Below, one piece after another: positions 34,496 through 42,506 of a DNA stretch of 64,000 nt. Below the pieces are notes generated by a model. It did no database searches and was not told the DNA's origin. It worked only from the letters and a program-made list of their open reading frames with translations. The position numbers and the translations under genes are program-made. Numbering within the stretch: position 1 is the stretch's first letter; every line of letters begins with the position of its first letter. This DNA comes from Streptomyces sp. TLI_146 (lineage in GTDB: Bacteria > Actinomycetota > Actinomycetes > Streptomycetales > Streptomycetaceae), in the NCBI RefSeq assembly GCF_002846415.1, contig NZ_PJMX01000001.1, forward strand, positions 868,001 through 932,000. Direction: 5' to 3'.

Positions 34496-35908
34496 ATGAC
34501 CATCGAGACCAGCCCGGAAGCGGAGCTGGAGCCGGCTCGGCAGCAGAGCCTGGGCACCGCGGCTGCCCGCAACCTCGCCACCACGACCAAGTCCGCACCG
34601 CAGATGCAGGAGATCACCTCCCGCTGGCTGCTGCGGATGCTCCCCTGGGTGGAAGCCAAGGGCGGCACCTACCGGGTGAACCGACGGCTGAGCTACACCG
34701 TGGCCGATGGGTACATCGCGTTCGTCCAGGACGGTCCCGATATCCGGGTCATTCCCCAAGAGCTCGGCGAACTGGCCCTGTTGCGCGGCTTCGAGGACGT
34801 CGACGTACTGACCGCGATCGCCGACCGGTGCGTCCGGCGCGACTTCCGCGCCGGCGAAGTGCTGGCCGAGCGCGGCGCCCCCGTCGAGGGGCTCAACCTG
34901 ATCGTCCACGGCCGCGTCCGCCAGACCTCCGTCGGTCAGTACGGTGACGAAGTGGGCGTCGGCCTGCTCGCCGACGGCCACCACTTCGGTGAGCAGGCGC
35001 TTGTGGGCGCCGGTGCCACCTGGGACAGCACCGCCACCGCCGAGACCGCCGGTACGCTGCTCACCCTCTCCCGTGCCGACTTCGACGCCGTGCTGTCCAG
35101 GGCCCCGAGCCTGCGGGCCCACATCGAGCAGTCCACGTCGCTGCCCCGCCAGCGGCAGAACCGTCACGGCGAGGCCGAGATCGGTATGTCGGCCGGTCAC
35201 AAGGGCGAGGCCAGACTGCCGGGCGCCTTCGTCGACTACGAGCTCCACCCGCGCGAGTACGAACTCTCCGTCGCACAGACGATCCTGCGGGTCCACACGA
35301 GGGTGGCGGACCTCTACAACGGGCCGATGAACCAGACCGAGGAGCAGCTCAGGCTGACCATCGAGGCGCTGCGCGAGCGCCAGGAGCACGAGCTGATCAA
35401 CAACCGGGAGTTCGGTCTGCTCCACAACGCCGACTTCAAGCAGCGGATCCAGCCCCACTCCGGCCCGCCCACCCCGGACGACCTCGATGAACTGCTCTGC
35501 CGCCGCCGGGGCACCAAGTTGTTCCTCGCCCACCCCAGGACGATCGCGGCGATCGGGCGCGAGTTCAACGCCCGCGGGATCTATCCGGGCCATGTCGACC
35601 TCGGCGGGCAGCTGGTCCGGGCGTGGCGGGACGTGCCGATCCTGCCCTGCGACAAGATCCCCATCAGCAAGGAGAGCACCAGCTCGATCCTCGCCATGCG
35701 CCTCGGCGAGGACAACCAGGGCGTCATCGGGCTGCACCAGACCGGCCTGCCCGACGAGTACGAGCCGGGTCTGTCGGTGCGCCGCACGGGCATCAACGAG
35801 CAGGCGATCATCTCGTACCTGGTCAGTACCTACTACTCCGCCGCCATCCTGGTGCCCAACGCGCTCGGTGTGCTGGAGAACGTGCAGATCGGCCGCTGGG
35901 GCGACTAG
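34496..35908 (+). CDS. family 2B encapsulin shell protein with cNMP-binding domain
   Basis: A 470-residue capsid subunit. A disordered N-terminus (about 1-40) is followed by HK97-type shell segments, an inserted cyclic-nucleotide-binding domain (about 95-210: [46 protein letters not shown]) and the long shell core ([19 protein letters not shown] through [16 protein letters not shown]). In Streptomyces this gene type always sits upstream of 2-methylisoborneol synthase, and family 2B shells are known to enclose that enzyme. The ATG at 34496 has AAGGAGAG upstream; the long frame before it is not coding. Whether the nucleotide-binding site is functional is not evident. First gene of a three-gene operon. 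Confidence 0.93.
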   Translation: MTIETSPEAELEPARQQSLGTAAARNLATTTKSAPQMQEITSRWLLRMLPWVEAKGGTYRVNRRLSYTVADGYIAFVQDGPDIRVIPQELGELALLRGFEDVDVLTAIADRCVRRDFRAGEVLAERGAPVEGLNLIVHGRVRQTSVGQYGDEVGVGLLADGHHFGEQALVGAGATWDSTATAETAGTLLTLSRADFDAVLSRAPSLRAHIEQSTSLPRQRQNRHGEAEIGMSAGHKGEARLPGAFVDYELHPREYELSVAQTILRVHTRVADLYNGPMNQTEEQLRLTIEALRERQEHELINNREFGLLHNADFKQRIQPHSGPPTPDDLDELLCRRRGTKLFLAHPRTIAAIGREFNARGIYPGHVDLGGQLVRAWRDVPILPCDKIPISKESTSSILAMRLGEDNQGVIGLHQTGLPDEYEPGLSVRRTGINEQAIISYLVSTYYSAAILVPNALGVLENVQIGRWGD

Positions 35909-36009
35909 GGAAGCCGTCCAGCGTCCCCACGGCCCGGACCTCCCCCCCCGGCCGCTGGTCGAACATGCCCGGGACCCGGGCACCGCCTCACCCCATCAAG
36001 GAGCTACGG

Positions 36010-37371
36010 ATGCCCGATCCCGATGCTGCCCCTGTGCAGTCGAGCCTGCCGGCGGCTGCGGCCCGTTTCGGGGAGCACACTGTCGCCGCCTGCGTGGAAG
36101 CCGGTGGGGAAGCCAGTGCCCGGCCCCGTCTGCCAGGGCCGCCCCCCGTTCCCGTACCTGCCCTCAAAACCGCTCCTCCGGTCCCGGAAACCGCCGGTCC
36201 GGACGAGTCCGCACTCGGCGACGCCCCGGGCGGCGACCTGGTGGCGCAGCAGGTGCGGGACGGTGCCGCCGCCGAGGTGAGGCAGCTGAGCTCGGTTCTG
36301 GAGCAGGTCCTGCGGGGTCCCACCGGTCTGGGTACGGCAGGCCTTCGGCTGAGCCTGTGCGAGCACTCCCCGGACCCGGTGACACCGGTGGAGGGCACCC
36401 CGATCCCGGGCCTCTACCACCATCCGGTGCTGCCGCCCGACCCGGCGCGGGTGGAGGAGGTCAGCCGCAGGATCAAGGCATGGGCGGTGGACGAGGTCCA
36501 GGCGTACCCCCCGGAGTGGGAGGACCAGTTCGACGGCTTCTCCGTCGCCCGCTACATGGTGGCCTGCCATCCGGACGCCCCCACCATCGACCACCTGATG
36601 GTCGCCGCACGGCTGATGGTCGCCGAGAACGCGGTCGACGACTGCTACTGCGAGGACCACGGGGGCTCGCCCATCGGTCTCGGCAGCCGCCTTCTGCTGG
36701 CACATACGGCCCTCGACCCGCTGCACACCACGAAGGAGTACGAGCCGGAGTGGGCCGCCTCGCTCCAGTCGGACGCACCCCGGCGTGCCTACCGCTCCGC
36801 CATGGAATACCTCCTCCAACTCGCCACCGACTCACAGGCCGACCGGTTCCGGCACGACATGGCCCGGCTGCACCTGGGATACCTCGCCGAGGCCGCGTGG
36901 GCCGAGACGGACACCGTTCCCGAGGTGTGGGAGTACCTGGCGATGCGCCAGTTCAACAACTTCCGCCCCTGTCCCACCATCACCGACACCGTCGGCGGGT
37001 ACGAACTGCCGGCCGACCTGCACGCGCGGCCCGACGTGCAGCGCGTCATCGCACTCGCCGGCAACGCCACGACCATCGTCAACGACCTGTACTCGTACAC
37101 CAAGGAACTCGAAAGCCCCGGCCGTCACCTGAACCTGCCGGTGGTGATCGCCGAACGTGAAGGCATGTCCGACCGGGACGCCTATCTCAAGGCGGTCGAG
37201 GTCCACAACCAGCTCATGCACGACTTCGAGACCGAAGCCGCCGCAGTGGCTGCCGCCTGCCCCGTACCCAGCCTGCTGCGCTTCCTGCGCGGCGTGGCGG
37301 CGTGGCTCGACGGCAACCACTACTGGCACCAGACCAACACCTACCGATACAGCCTGCCCGATTTCTGGTAA
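36010..37371 (+). CDS. 2-methylisoborneol synthase (terpene cyclase, encapsulin cargo)
   Basis: A 453-residue class I terpene cyclase converting 2-methyl-geranyl diphosphate to the earthy odorant 2-methylisoborneol. The Mg-binding motifs are DDCYCED (aspartate-rich) and NDLYSYTKE (NSE type), with the RY-type C-terminus HQTNTYRYSLPDFW. Residues 1-115 are a Pro/Ala/Gly-rich, low-complexity extension without cyclase motifs. In the family this extension carries the targeting signal for loading into the encapsulin encoded by the preceding gene. ATG at 36010 has AAGGAG upstream. It ends 15 nt before the methyltransferase start. Confidence 0.95.
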   Translation: MPDPDAAPVQSSLPAAAARFGEHTVAACVEAGGEASARPRLPGPPPVPVPALKTAPPVPETAGPDESALGDAPGGDLVAQQVRDGAAAEVRQLSSVLEQVLRGPTGLGTAGLRLSLCEHSPDPVTPVEGTPIPGLYHHPVLPPDPARVEEVSRRIKAWAVDEVQAYPPEWEDQFDGFSVARYMVACHPDAPTIDHLMVAARLMVAENAVDDCYCEDHGGSPIGLGSRLLLAHTALDPLHTTKEYEPEWAASLQSDAPRRAYRSAMEYLLQLATDSQADRFRHDMARLHLGYLAEAAWAETDTVPEVWEYLAMRQFNNFRPCPTITDTVGGYELPADLHARPDVQRVIALAGNATTIVNDLYSYTKELESPGRHLNLPVVIAEREGMSDRDAYLKAVEVHNQLMHDFETEAAAVAAACPVPSLLRFLRGVAAWLDGNHYWHQTNTYRYSLPDFW

Positions 37372-37386
37372 GGAGTGGACATTCCC

Positions 37387-38262
37387 GTGACCACCGAGCT
37401 CACCGCCAACACCTCCGCCTTCATCCCCGCCCCGGCATCGCCCTACCAGGGGGACATCGCCCGCTACTGGGACCAGGAGGCCAGGCCCGTCAATTTGCGT
37501 CTCGGCGACGTCGACGGGCTCTACCACCACCACTACGGCATCGGCGACGTCGACCATGCCGCCCTCGGGGACCCCGCCGACAGCGAGTACGAGAAGAAGC
37601 TGATCGCCGAGCTTCACCGTCTGGAGTCGGCACAGGCCGAAGTCCTGCTGGACCACCTCGGCACCATCGGCCGTGCCGACACGCTCGTGGACGCCGGCTG
37701 CGGGCGGGGCGGGTCGATGGTCATGGCCCACCAGCGGTTCGGATGCAGCGTCGAGGGCGTCACCCTGTCCGCCAAGCAGGCCGACTTCGCCAACCGGCGC
37801 GCCCATGAACTCGGCATCGAGGACCACGTCCGCGCCCGCGTGTGCAACATGCTCGACATGCCCTTCGAGACCGGCCAGGCCGCCGCCTCCTGGAACAACG
37901 AGTCGAGCATGTACGTCGACCTGGAGGACCTCTTCGCCGAACACTCCCGCATCCTGCGCGTCGGCGGCCGCTATGTGACCATCACCGGCTGCTGGAACCC
38001 GCGTTACGGCCAGCCCTCCAAGTGGGTCTCCCAGATCAACGCCCACTTCGAATGCAACATCCACTCCCGCAGGGAGTACCTGCGGGCCATGGCCGACAAC
38101 CGCCTCGTGCCGCAAGCCGTCATCGACCTGACGGCCGCGACCACGCCCTACTGGCAGCTGCGGGCCACGTCCTCCCTGGTCACCGGCATCGAAGAGGCCT
38201 TCCTCAAGTCGTACGAGGACGGCTCCTTCCAGTACCTCCTGATCGCCGCCGACCGCGTCTGA
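37387..38262 (+). CDS. geranyl diphosphate 2-C-methyltransferase
   Basis: A 291-residue SAM-dependent enzyme that adds the methyl group to C2 of geranyl diphosphate, making the substrate of the preceding cyclase. SAM motif LVDAGCGRGGS, family signatures ARPVNLRLGDVDGLYHHHYG, ASWNNESSMYVDLEDLF and NPRYGQPSKWVSQINAHF are all present. GTG at 37387 is preferred: the AAGGAG at 37370-37375 is correctly spaced for it, while GTG 37375 would sit on the ribosome site. The three-gene shell-cyclase-methyltransferase order is the standard 2-methylisoborneol operon. It ends at a strong hairpin. Confidence 0.95.
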   Translation: MTTELTANTSAFIPAPASPYQGDIARYWDQEARPVNLRLGDVDGLYHHHYGIGDVDHAALGDPADSEYEKKLIAELHRLESAQAEVLLDHLGTIGRADTLVDAGCGRGGSMVMAHQRFGCSVEGVTLSAKQADFANRRAHELGIEDHVRARVCNMLDMPFETGQAAASWNNESSMYVDLEDLFAEHSRILRVGGRYVTITGCWNPRYGQPSKWVSQINAHFECNIHSRREYLRAMADNRLVPQAVIDLTAATTPYWQLRATSSLVTGIEEAFLKSYEDGSFQYLLIAADRV

Positions 38263-38273
38263 CCGACCACTGC

Positions 38274-38308
38274 CCGCAAGGGCCGGGTCCGCTACCCGGC
38301 CCTTGCGG
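38274..38308. terminator. bidirectional terminator between 2-MIB operon and lanL
   Basis: CCGCAAGGGCCGGGT (38274-38288) pairs perfectly with 38294-38308 around a 5-nt loop. The 15-bp stem lies 12 nt after the methyltransferase stop and directly abuts the lanL stop on the other strand, so it serves both convergent units. Confidence 0.88.
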
Positions 38309-38309
38309 C

Positions 38310-41060
38310 TCAGGGTCCCGAGAGGGGTTTCACCGGGGCCTGCGTGCTGTCGGTCCACAGACGGGGACCCCCGTGGTCGCGCAGGCGGCGCAGAAAGGAC
38401 AGCACGCCCGCGCTGCCGGTGGCCCACCCCGGTCCCGAAGCGGCCAGGGTGTTGTCGGGGAACACCGGCCGCCGCGGAGTACCACCGCTGCGGGACAGGA
38501 TCAGGCCCGCCATGTCCTCGGCGGCGCGGTGCAGTTGGCCGTCGCCGGTGACGGCCGCGGCGTCGATGAGCAACTCGCCGACCCCGGCCAGCCCGCAGCA
38601 CTGGGACACCGGGCTCATCCGGGGCGCGAGGTCGCGGCACGCCCAGGCGCACCGCACCCCCAGGTCCGTCAGGCGCGAGGCCCGCTCGTACCCACCCGCC
38701 TCGATCAACAGGGCTCCGATCCCGGCGAGTCCACGGCACCAGGACCCGTAGCGCCGGTGGGCCTCGGGGCGGGCTGCCAGCGCCAGCAGGCGCGGTGTGT
38801 GCACGGCGAGTTCGTCCAGCCCGGAGCGGGCGGCCGCGCCGACGGCCGGGTCACCGGTGAAGCGGTGGTAGGCGTGCAGGAAGTGGACGACGCCCGCCCG
38901 GCCGTGGGCGAAGCCGAACGGGAACGCCGCCTCGGACGCCGCCGCCGAACGCTGCGGCTCCGGATGCTCCCGCCCACCCTCCATGGCCAGGAGGTCGCGG
39001 ACACACTCCCCCGCTGCGGCCAACCGCGCGTCGGCCTCCTCGTTCCGCCCCGCCGCGTACGCACGGCAGGCCAGCGCCAACAGCCCGCTCCCGGCGCCCG
39101 CCGCACCGCCGATCTGGTCACCGGTGTCGTCGTAGGGCCGCAAGCCCGGTGGGGGGGCGAACTTCTCGGCCGTGCCAATCCGTTCGGCGGCGACGTCGAG
39201 GAAGAGGTCGACGCCGGTACGGCCGGTGTACAGCGCGTTGGTCAGGGTCGGCAGGGCGGTGTGGCGGGCAGTGCGATGGGCGAGGTCGGCCACGGCCTGG
39301 CGGACGCCTGGGTGTTCCAAGTGGTGCAGCAGTTCCAGACCCACGCCGGCCGCACCGTCGTAGAGGGTCAGCCCGAAGTGAAGTTGCCCGTGCCGGGGCT
39401 GCGGTCCTGCGGGCAGTTCGGTGGCGGCGGTCGCACAGATCGTGACGGTATGTGCGATCAGGTCGTCCAGGAGGCCGCGGGTGACTCTCGGCGGTGACGG
39501 AAGTCGGCGCCCGGTGGCCAGGGGTGCCGGGCGGCCGCGCCACCGCCGTGCGCAGGCGGCACGCTGTACAGGATCGGGGTCCAGGAGCCCTGCGACGAGT
39601 TCGCGTGCCGACCGGTGCGGCGCGCCCGGGAGCACGGCGGCAAGACACGCGAGGGTGCGGTCCCGGTTGACCGCCGCATCTCGGTCGACGACCACCGGGT
39701 CCATGCCGGTCAGCGCGAAGTACAGGGTCGCACCGAGCGCATACAGGTCGTCGGCCGGTCCGGGCGGCTCGCCCTCGCGGTACACCGGCATCGAGTAGCC
39801 CGGCGTCGCCCCGGCGGGCCGGTCGCCGTGGAGCGCGCTGACGCCGAAGTCGACGAGGTACGCGGTGTCGTCCTCACCGAGCACCACGTTGGACGGTTTG
39901 AGGTCGCCCACCACGACGCCACGCGCGTGCACCGCGTCGAGCACGGCCAGCAGACGCCGTGCCAGCGCGGCCATTTCGCGGTTGTTCGCCTTCACACCCC
40001 CTGCCCCGGCGCCTACGGACGTGGGTTCGGCGGCGGGTGCGTACGGGCCGTGGCCGAGCACATCGCGGCGCAGGTCACGGGGCCCGCAGTCGGTGGTGAT
40101 CAGGTACTCGTCGTCGCCGTGACGGAGGTGGTCGCGAACCTGGGGGACGCCTTCGACGCCCGCCAGGGCGCGCAGAACGGTGTGCTCGTGCCGCAGACGG
40201 CCGCAGGCATCGACACCGTCGGGGCCCTCACCGACGTAGGCCCTGGCCTGCTTGACGATCACGCGCTCGCCGGAGGCGGTGTCCACGGCACGGTAGACAT
40301 CGCCGTGGGGGGAACGGGCGATGCCCGTGGTGAGCCGGTACCGCCCGCCGACCAGACGGGCAGGGCGGCCCGAGGCCGGTTTGGCGGACCGGAACGGATC
40401 GGCGGCCCACGGTGGTTGGCGGTATCGCGTGCCCGCGCGCCCACTCCAGCGCGTCCCGTCGGGGCCCGTCATGACAAGGGCGGCATCGTCGGTGCCGGTG
40501 GCCCGGAACGGGCCGTACCGGTAGTAGACGGGGGCGTCGGAGCGGATCTGCCGGTCGCTGAGCACCCGGGGGCCGGGCCAACCGGCCAGCAGAGCGGCGA
40601 GTTCTGCGCCCAGCACCGTCACATCCTGCGGTCGCGGGTAGAGGGTGACCGCCTTCCCGACGAGCGCGGCATCGAGGGCGCCACTGTTCATCAGGCCCAA
40701 CACCGTCGCGTCGCGGGCGAATTTGGCGTCGCAGACATAGCGCAGCAGCACAGGGACGATCAGGTCGGCGACCCGTTCAAGATCCTCCGGGCGGGTGGAT
40801 ACGTGCAGTTTCCAACCATGGCTGGGGAGTTCACTCGCCCGCGGGTGGGGAGCGAACAGGTAGAGCCACTGTTCGTCGGCGACGAGACGCCGCTCGCGGC
40901 CCGCGAGCAGGTTCCCGACTCTCTCGTCGAGGCCGCGTTCCGGGCCCGGCGCGCGGGAGCCCGTGCGGTGCGGTGTTCCGGGCGGCGGTGGCGTCGGCAC
41001 CTCGCCAGTGGCGGCCGTCCCGGACCTGTCCTCACCGGCCCAGGCCGGTCCGGCCGTCAC
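38310..41060 (-). CDS. class IV lanthipeptide synthetase (LanL)
   Basis: A 916-residue trifunctional enzyme: N-terminal phospho-Ser/Thr lyase domain (about 40-220; GWKLHVSTRPEDLERV, LYPRPQDV), kinase domain (about 235-500; VIVKQARAYVG, VVGDLKPSNVVL, VDFGVSALHG) and LanC-like cyclase (about 520-900; IGGAAGAGSGLLAL, GFAHGRAGVVHFLHAY). Zinc ligands are visible as the Cys in GSWCRGLAG and the pair in QCCGLAGVGE, which puts it in class IV rather than class III (whose cyclase lacks zinc ligands). Note Cys-Cys-Gly rather than Cys-His-Gly. GTG at 41060 lies 13 nt after the precursor stop with AAGGGG before it. It phosphorylates, eliminates and cyclises the small peptide encoded just upstream. Confidence 0.92.
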   Translation of the reverse strand: MTAGPAWAGEDRSGTAATGEVPTPPPPGTPHRTGSRAPGPERGLDERVGNLLAGRERRLVADEQWLYLFAPHPRASELPSHGWKLHVSTRPEDLERVADLIVPVLLRYVCDAKFARDATVLGLMNSGALDAALVGKAVTLYPRPQDVTVLGAELAALLAGWPGPRVLSDRQIRSDAPVYYRYGPFRATGTDDAALVMTGPDGTRWSGRAGTRYRQPPWAADPFRSAKPASGRPARLVGGRYRLTTGIARSPHGDVYRAVDTASGERVIVKQARAYVGEGPDGVDACGRLRHEHTVLRALAGVEGVPQVRDHLRHGDDEYLITTDCGPRDLRRDVLGHGPYAPAAEPTSVGAGAGGVKANNREMAALARRLLAVLDAVHARGVVVGDLKPSNVVLGEDDTAYLVDFGVSALHGDRPAGATPGYSMPVYREGEPPGPADDLYALGATLYFALTGMDPVVVDRDAAVNRDRTLACLAAVLPGAPHRSARELVAGLLDPDPVQRAACARRWRGRPAPLATGRRLPSPPRVTRGLLDDLIAHTVTICATAATELPAGPQPRHGQLHFGLTLYDGAAGVGLELLHHLEHPGVRQAVADLAHRTARHTALPTLTNALYTGRTGVDLFLDVAAERIGTAEKFAPPPGLRPYDDTGDQIGGAAGAGSGLLALACRAYAAGRNEEADARLAAAGECVRDLLAMEGGREHPEPQRSAAASEAAFPFGFAHGRAGVVHFLHAYHRFTGDPAVGAAARSGLDELAVHTPRLLALAARPEAHRRYGSWCRGLAGIGALLIEAGGYERASRLTDLGVRCAWACRDLAPRMSPVSQCCGLAGVGELLIDAAAVTGDGQLHRAAEDMAGLILSRSGGTPRRPVFPDNTLAASGPGWATGSAGVLSFLRRLRDHGGPRLWTDSTQAPVKPLSGP

Positions 41061-41073
41061 TCGCGCCCCTTGC

Positions 41074-41235
41074 CTAGTCGCAGGCGAAGCGGGTCGTCGC
41101 GGTCACCCAGGGGTCCGCCAGACACGCCTGGAGACCACGGCTGGGGTCGGCCTGTTCCTCGAAGGGGATCTCTTCTTCCTCCACGGCCACGTCGAGCGGG
41201 CCGGCGTCGCGGATCTGCAGTGCCACAGGGCTCAT
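41074..41235 (-). CDS. class IV lanthipeptide precursor peptide (LanA)
   Basis: A 53-residue peptide starting MSPVALQIRDAGPLDV. The leader is acidic (EEEEIPFEEQADPS) and the core region GLQACLADPWVTATTRFACD carries two Cys (38, 52) and three Thr (45, 47, 48), enough for two (methyl)lanthionine rings; one Ser (32) lies at the leader border. ATG at 41235 has AAAGGA 6 nt upstream. The gene lies inside a longer unrelated open frame, so simple ORF calling hides it. The stop lies 13 nt before lanL. The CLxDPWxT...C pattern resembles other class IV precursors. No transporter or leader peptidase gene is adjacent. The likely exit route and cleavage site are unknown. Confidence 0.88.
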   Translation of the reverse strand: MSPVALQIRDAGPLDVAVEEEEIPFEEQADPSRGLQACLADPWVTATTRFACD

Positions 41236-41257
41236 GACGGTCCTTTCTGTGTGCATA

Positions 41258-41286
41258 ACGAGAAGGTTCGGTGGAGAGTTTGTCAA
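41258..41286 (-). promoter_or_regulatory. candidate lanA promoter
   Basis: On the minus strand, TTGACA (41286-41281) and TCTCGT (41263-41258) are separated by 17 nt and lie 23-51 nt upstream of the precursor ATG. The -35 is a perfect match to the vegetative consensus; the -10 matches at its first and last positions. Confidence 0.55.
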
Positions 41287-41547
41287 GCGCATGCCAGTTT
41301 CATCGAAGTCGAACGAACCGGCAAGAGGGGCGACCGCAGAGATCTCCAACCCAACACCGTTCGATGTACGGCCACTTGGCGCACGGTGCGCATGCGAACG
41401 GCGGGGGTTCGCCCGGCTTCGGCCTACGAGCCGGCGGCGAGCCGGGGGCTCCGATGGGCGGTGCGGCCGCAGAATGACCGGCCCACGACCACTGGGACCG
41501 CCCGGGCCCCAACCCTCGCCCTCCGTGCCGGTTCCCCGCCCGTTTCG
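41287..41547. other. intergenic region between lanA and the Sir2 gene
   Basis: The gap from 41236 to 41559 (324 bp) is divergent. Beyond the lanA promoter at its left and a possible leaderless Sir2 promoter at its right I see no gene or repeat in it. Confidence 0.5.
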
Positions 41548-41562
41548 TACGCTGGCTGTATG
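41548..41562 (+). promoter_or_regulatory. candidate leaderless promoter of the Sir2 gene
   Basis: TACGCT at 41548-41553 is a -10-like hexamer whose expected start point falls on the ATG at 41560. No ribosome site precedes that ATG. Leaderless messages are common in Streptomyces. Confidence 0.45.
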
Positions 41563-42459
41563 CGCATGCGCCCCACGCTCAGCTGGACCCCCGACACGAG
41601 CCTGCCGCCCGGCACCACGGATCCGGGGCCGGTCGCCGATGTGCTGAGCAGCGGCGGTGTGGTGGTGCTCAGCGGAGCCGGTCTCTCCACGGAGTCGGGC
41701 ATCCCCGACTACCGGGGCGAGGGCGGAAGCCTCAGTCGGCACACGCCGATGACGTACCAGGAGTTCACCTCCAGCCCCCGGGCCCGGCGCCGGTACTGGG
41801 CGCGCAGTCACCTCGGCTGGCGCACCTTCGGCCGCGCCCGGCCCAACGCCGGGCACCGGGCCGTGGCCGCGTTCGGGCGGCACGGCCTGCTCAGCGGTGT
41901 GATCACCCAGAACGTCGACGGTCTGCACCAGGCCGCGGGCAGCGACGGAGTGGTGGAGCTCCACGGAAGCCTGGAGCGGGTCGTCTGCCTCTCCTGCGGC
42001 GACTTCAGCCGGCGCCGTGAGCTCGCCCGGCGGCTGGAGGAGGCCAACGCGGGCTTCGCGCCGGTGGCCGCCGCGATCAACCCCGACGGCGACGCCGACC
42101 TCACCGACGAACAGGTCGGGGACTTCCACGTGGTGCCCTGCACCGTCTGCGGTGGCGTCCTCAAGCCGGACGTGGTGTTCTTCGGCGAAGCGGTTCCGCC
42201 CCAGCGGGTGGCGCACTGCCGCACGCTGGTGGGCGCGGCGACCTCCCTGCTGGTCCTGGGTTCCTCGCTCACGGTGATGTCCGGGCTGCGTTTCGTACGC
42301 CAGGCCGCCCAGGCCGGGACCCCGGTGGTGATCGTCAACAGGGACCCGACCCGGGGCGACCAGCACGCCGTCACCCGGGTCGCGCTCCCTCTGGGAACGA
42401 CCCTTACCACCGTCGCCGAGCACCTGGGCCTGCCACTGGACGACCCGGCGACAGCCTGA
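41560..42459 (+). CDS. Sir2-family NAD-dependent protein deacylase
   Basis: A 299-residue sirtuin removing acyl groups from lysines with NAD. It has the NAD motif GAGLSTESGIPDYRG, catalytic-region ITQNVDGLHQAAG and VELHGS with the active-site His, and a zinc site in CLSCG and PCTVCGG separated by a 45-residue insert. These features and the VVFFGE segment match SIRT4-like (class II) bacterial sirtuins. ATG at 41560 has no ribosome site but a well-placed -10 hexamer, so leaderless translation is likely. The frame upstream to 40963 is antisense lanL sequence. Monocistronic by position. Confidence 0.93.
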   Translation: MRMRPTLSWTPDTSLPPGTTDPGPVADVLSSGGVVVLSGAGLSTESGIPDYRGEGGSLSRHTPMTYQEFTSSPRARRRYWARSHLGWRTFGRARPNAGHRAVAAFGRHGLLSGVITQNVDGLHQAAGSDGVVELHGSLERVVCLSCGDFSRRRELARRLEEANAGFAPVAAAINPDGDADLTDEQVGDFHVVPCTVCGGVLKPDVVFFGEAVPPQRVAHCRTLVGAATSLLVLGSSLTVMSGLRFVRQAAQAGTPVVIVNRDPTRGDQHAVTRVALPLGTTLTTVAEHLGLPLDDPATA

Positions 42460-42506
42460 TCGAAGCGGTCGCCTTCGTCAGCCGCGTGAGGTCGACGAGC
42501 GCCCGG

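Noticed and set aside
41074..42423. 449-residue minus-strand gene
   Set aside because: All but the last 53 codons are antisense to the Sir2 gene and intergenic DNA. Only the end is real, as the lanthipeptide precursor.
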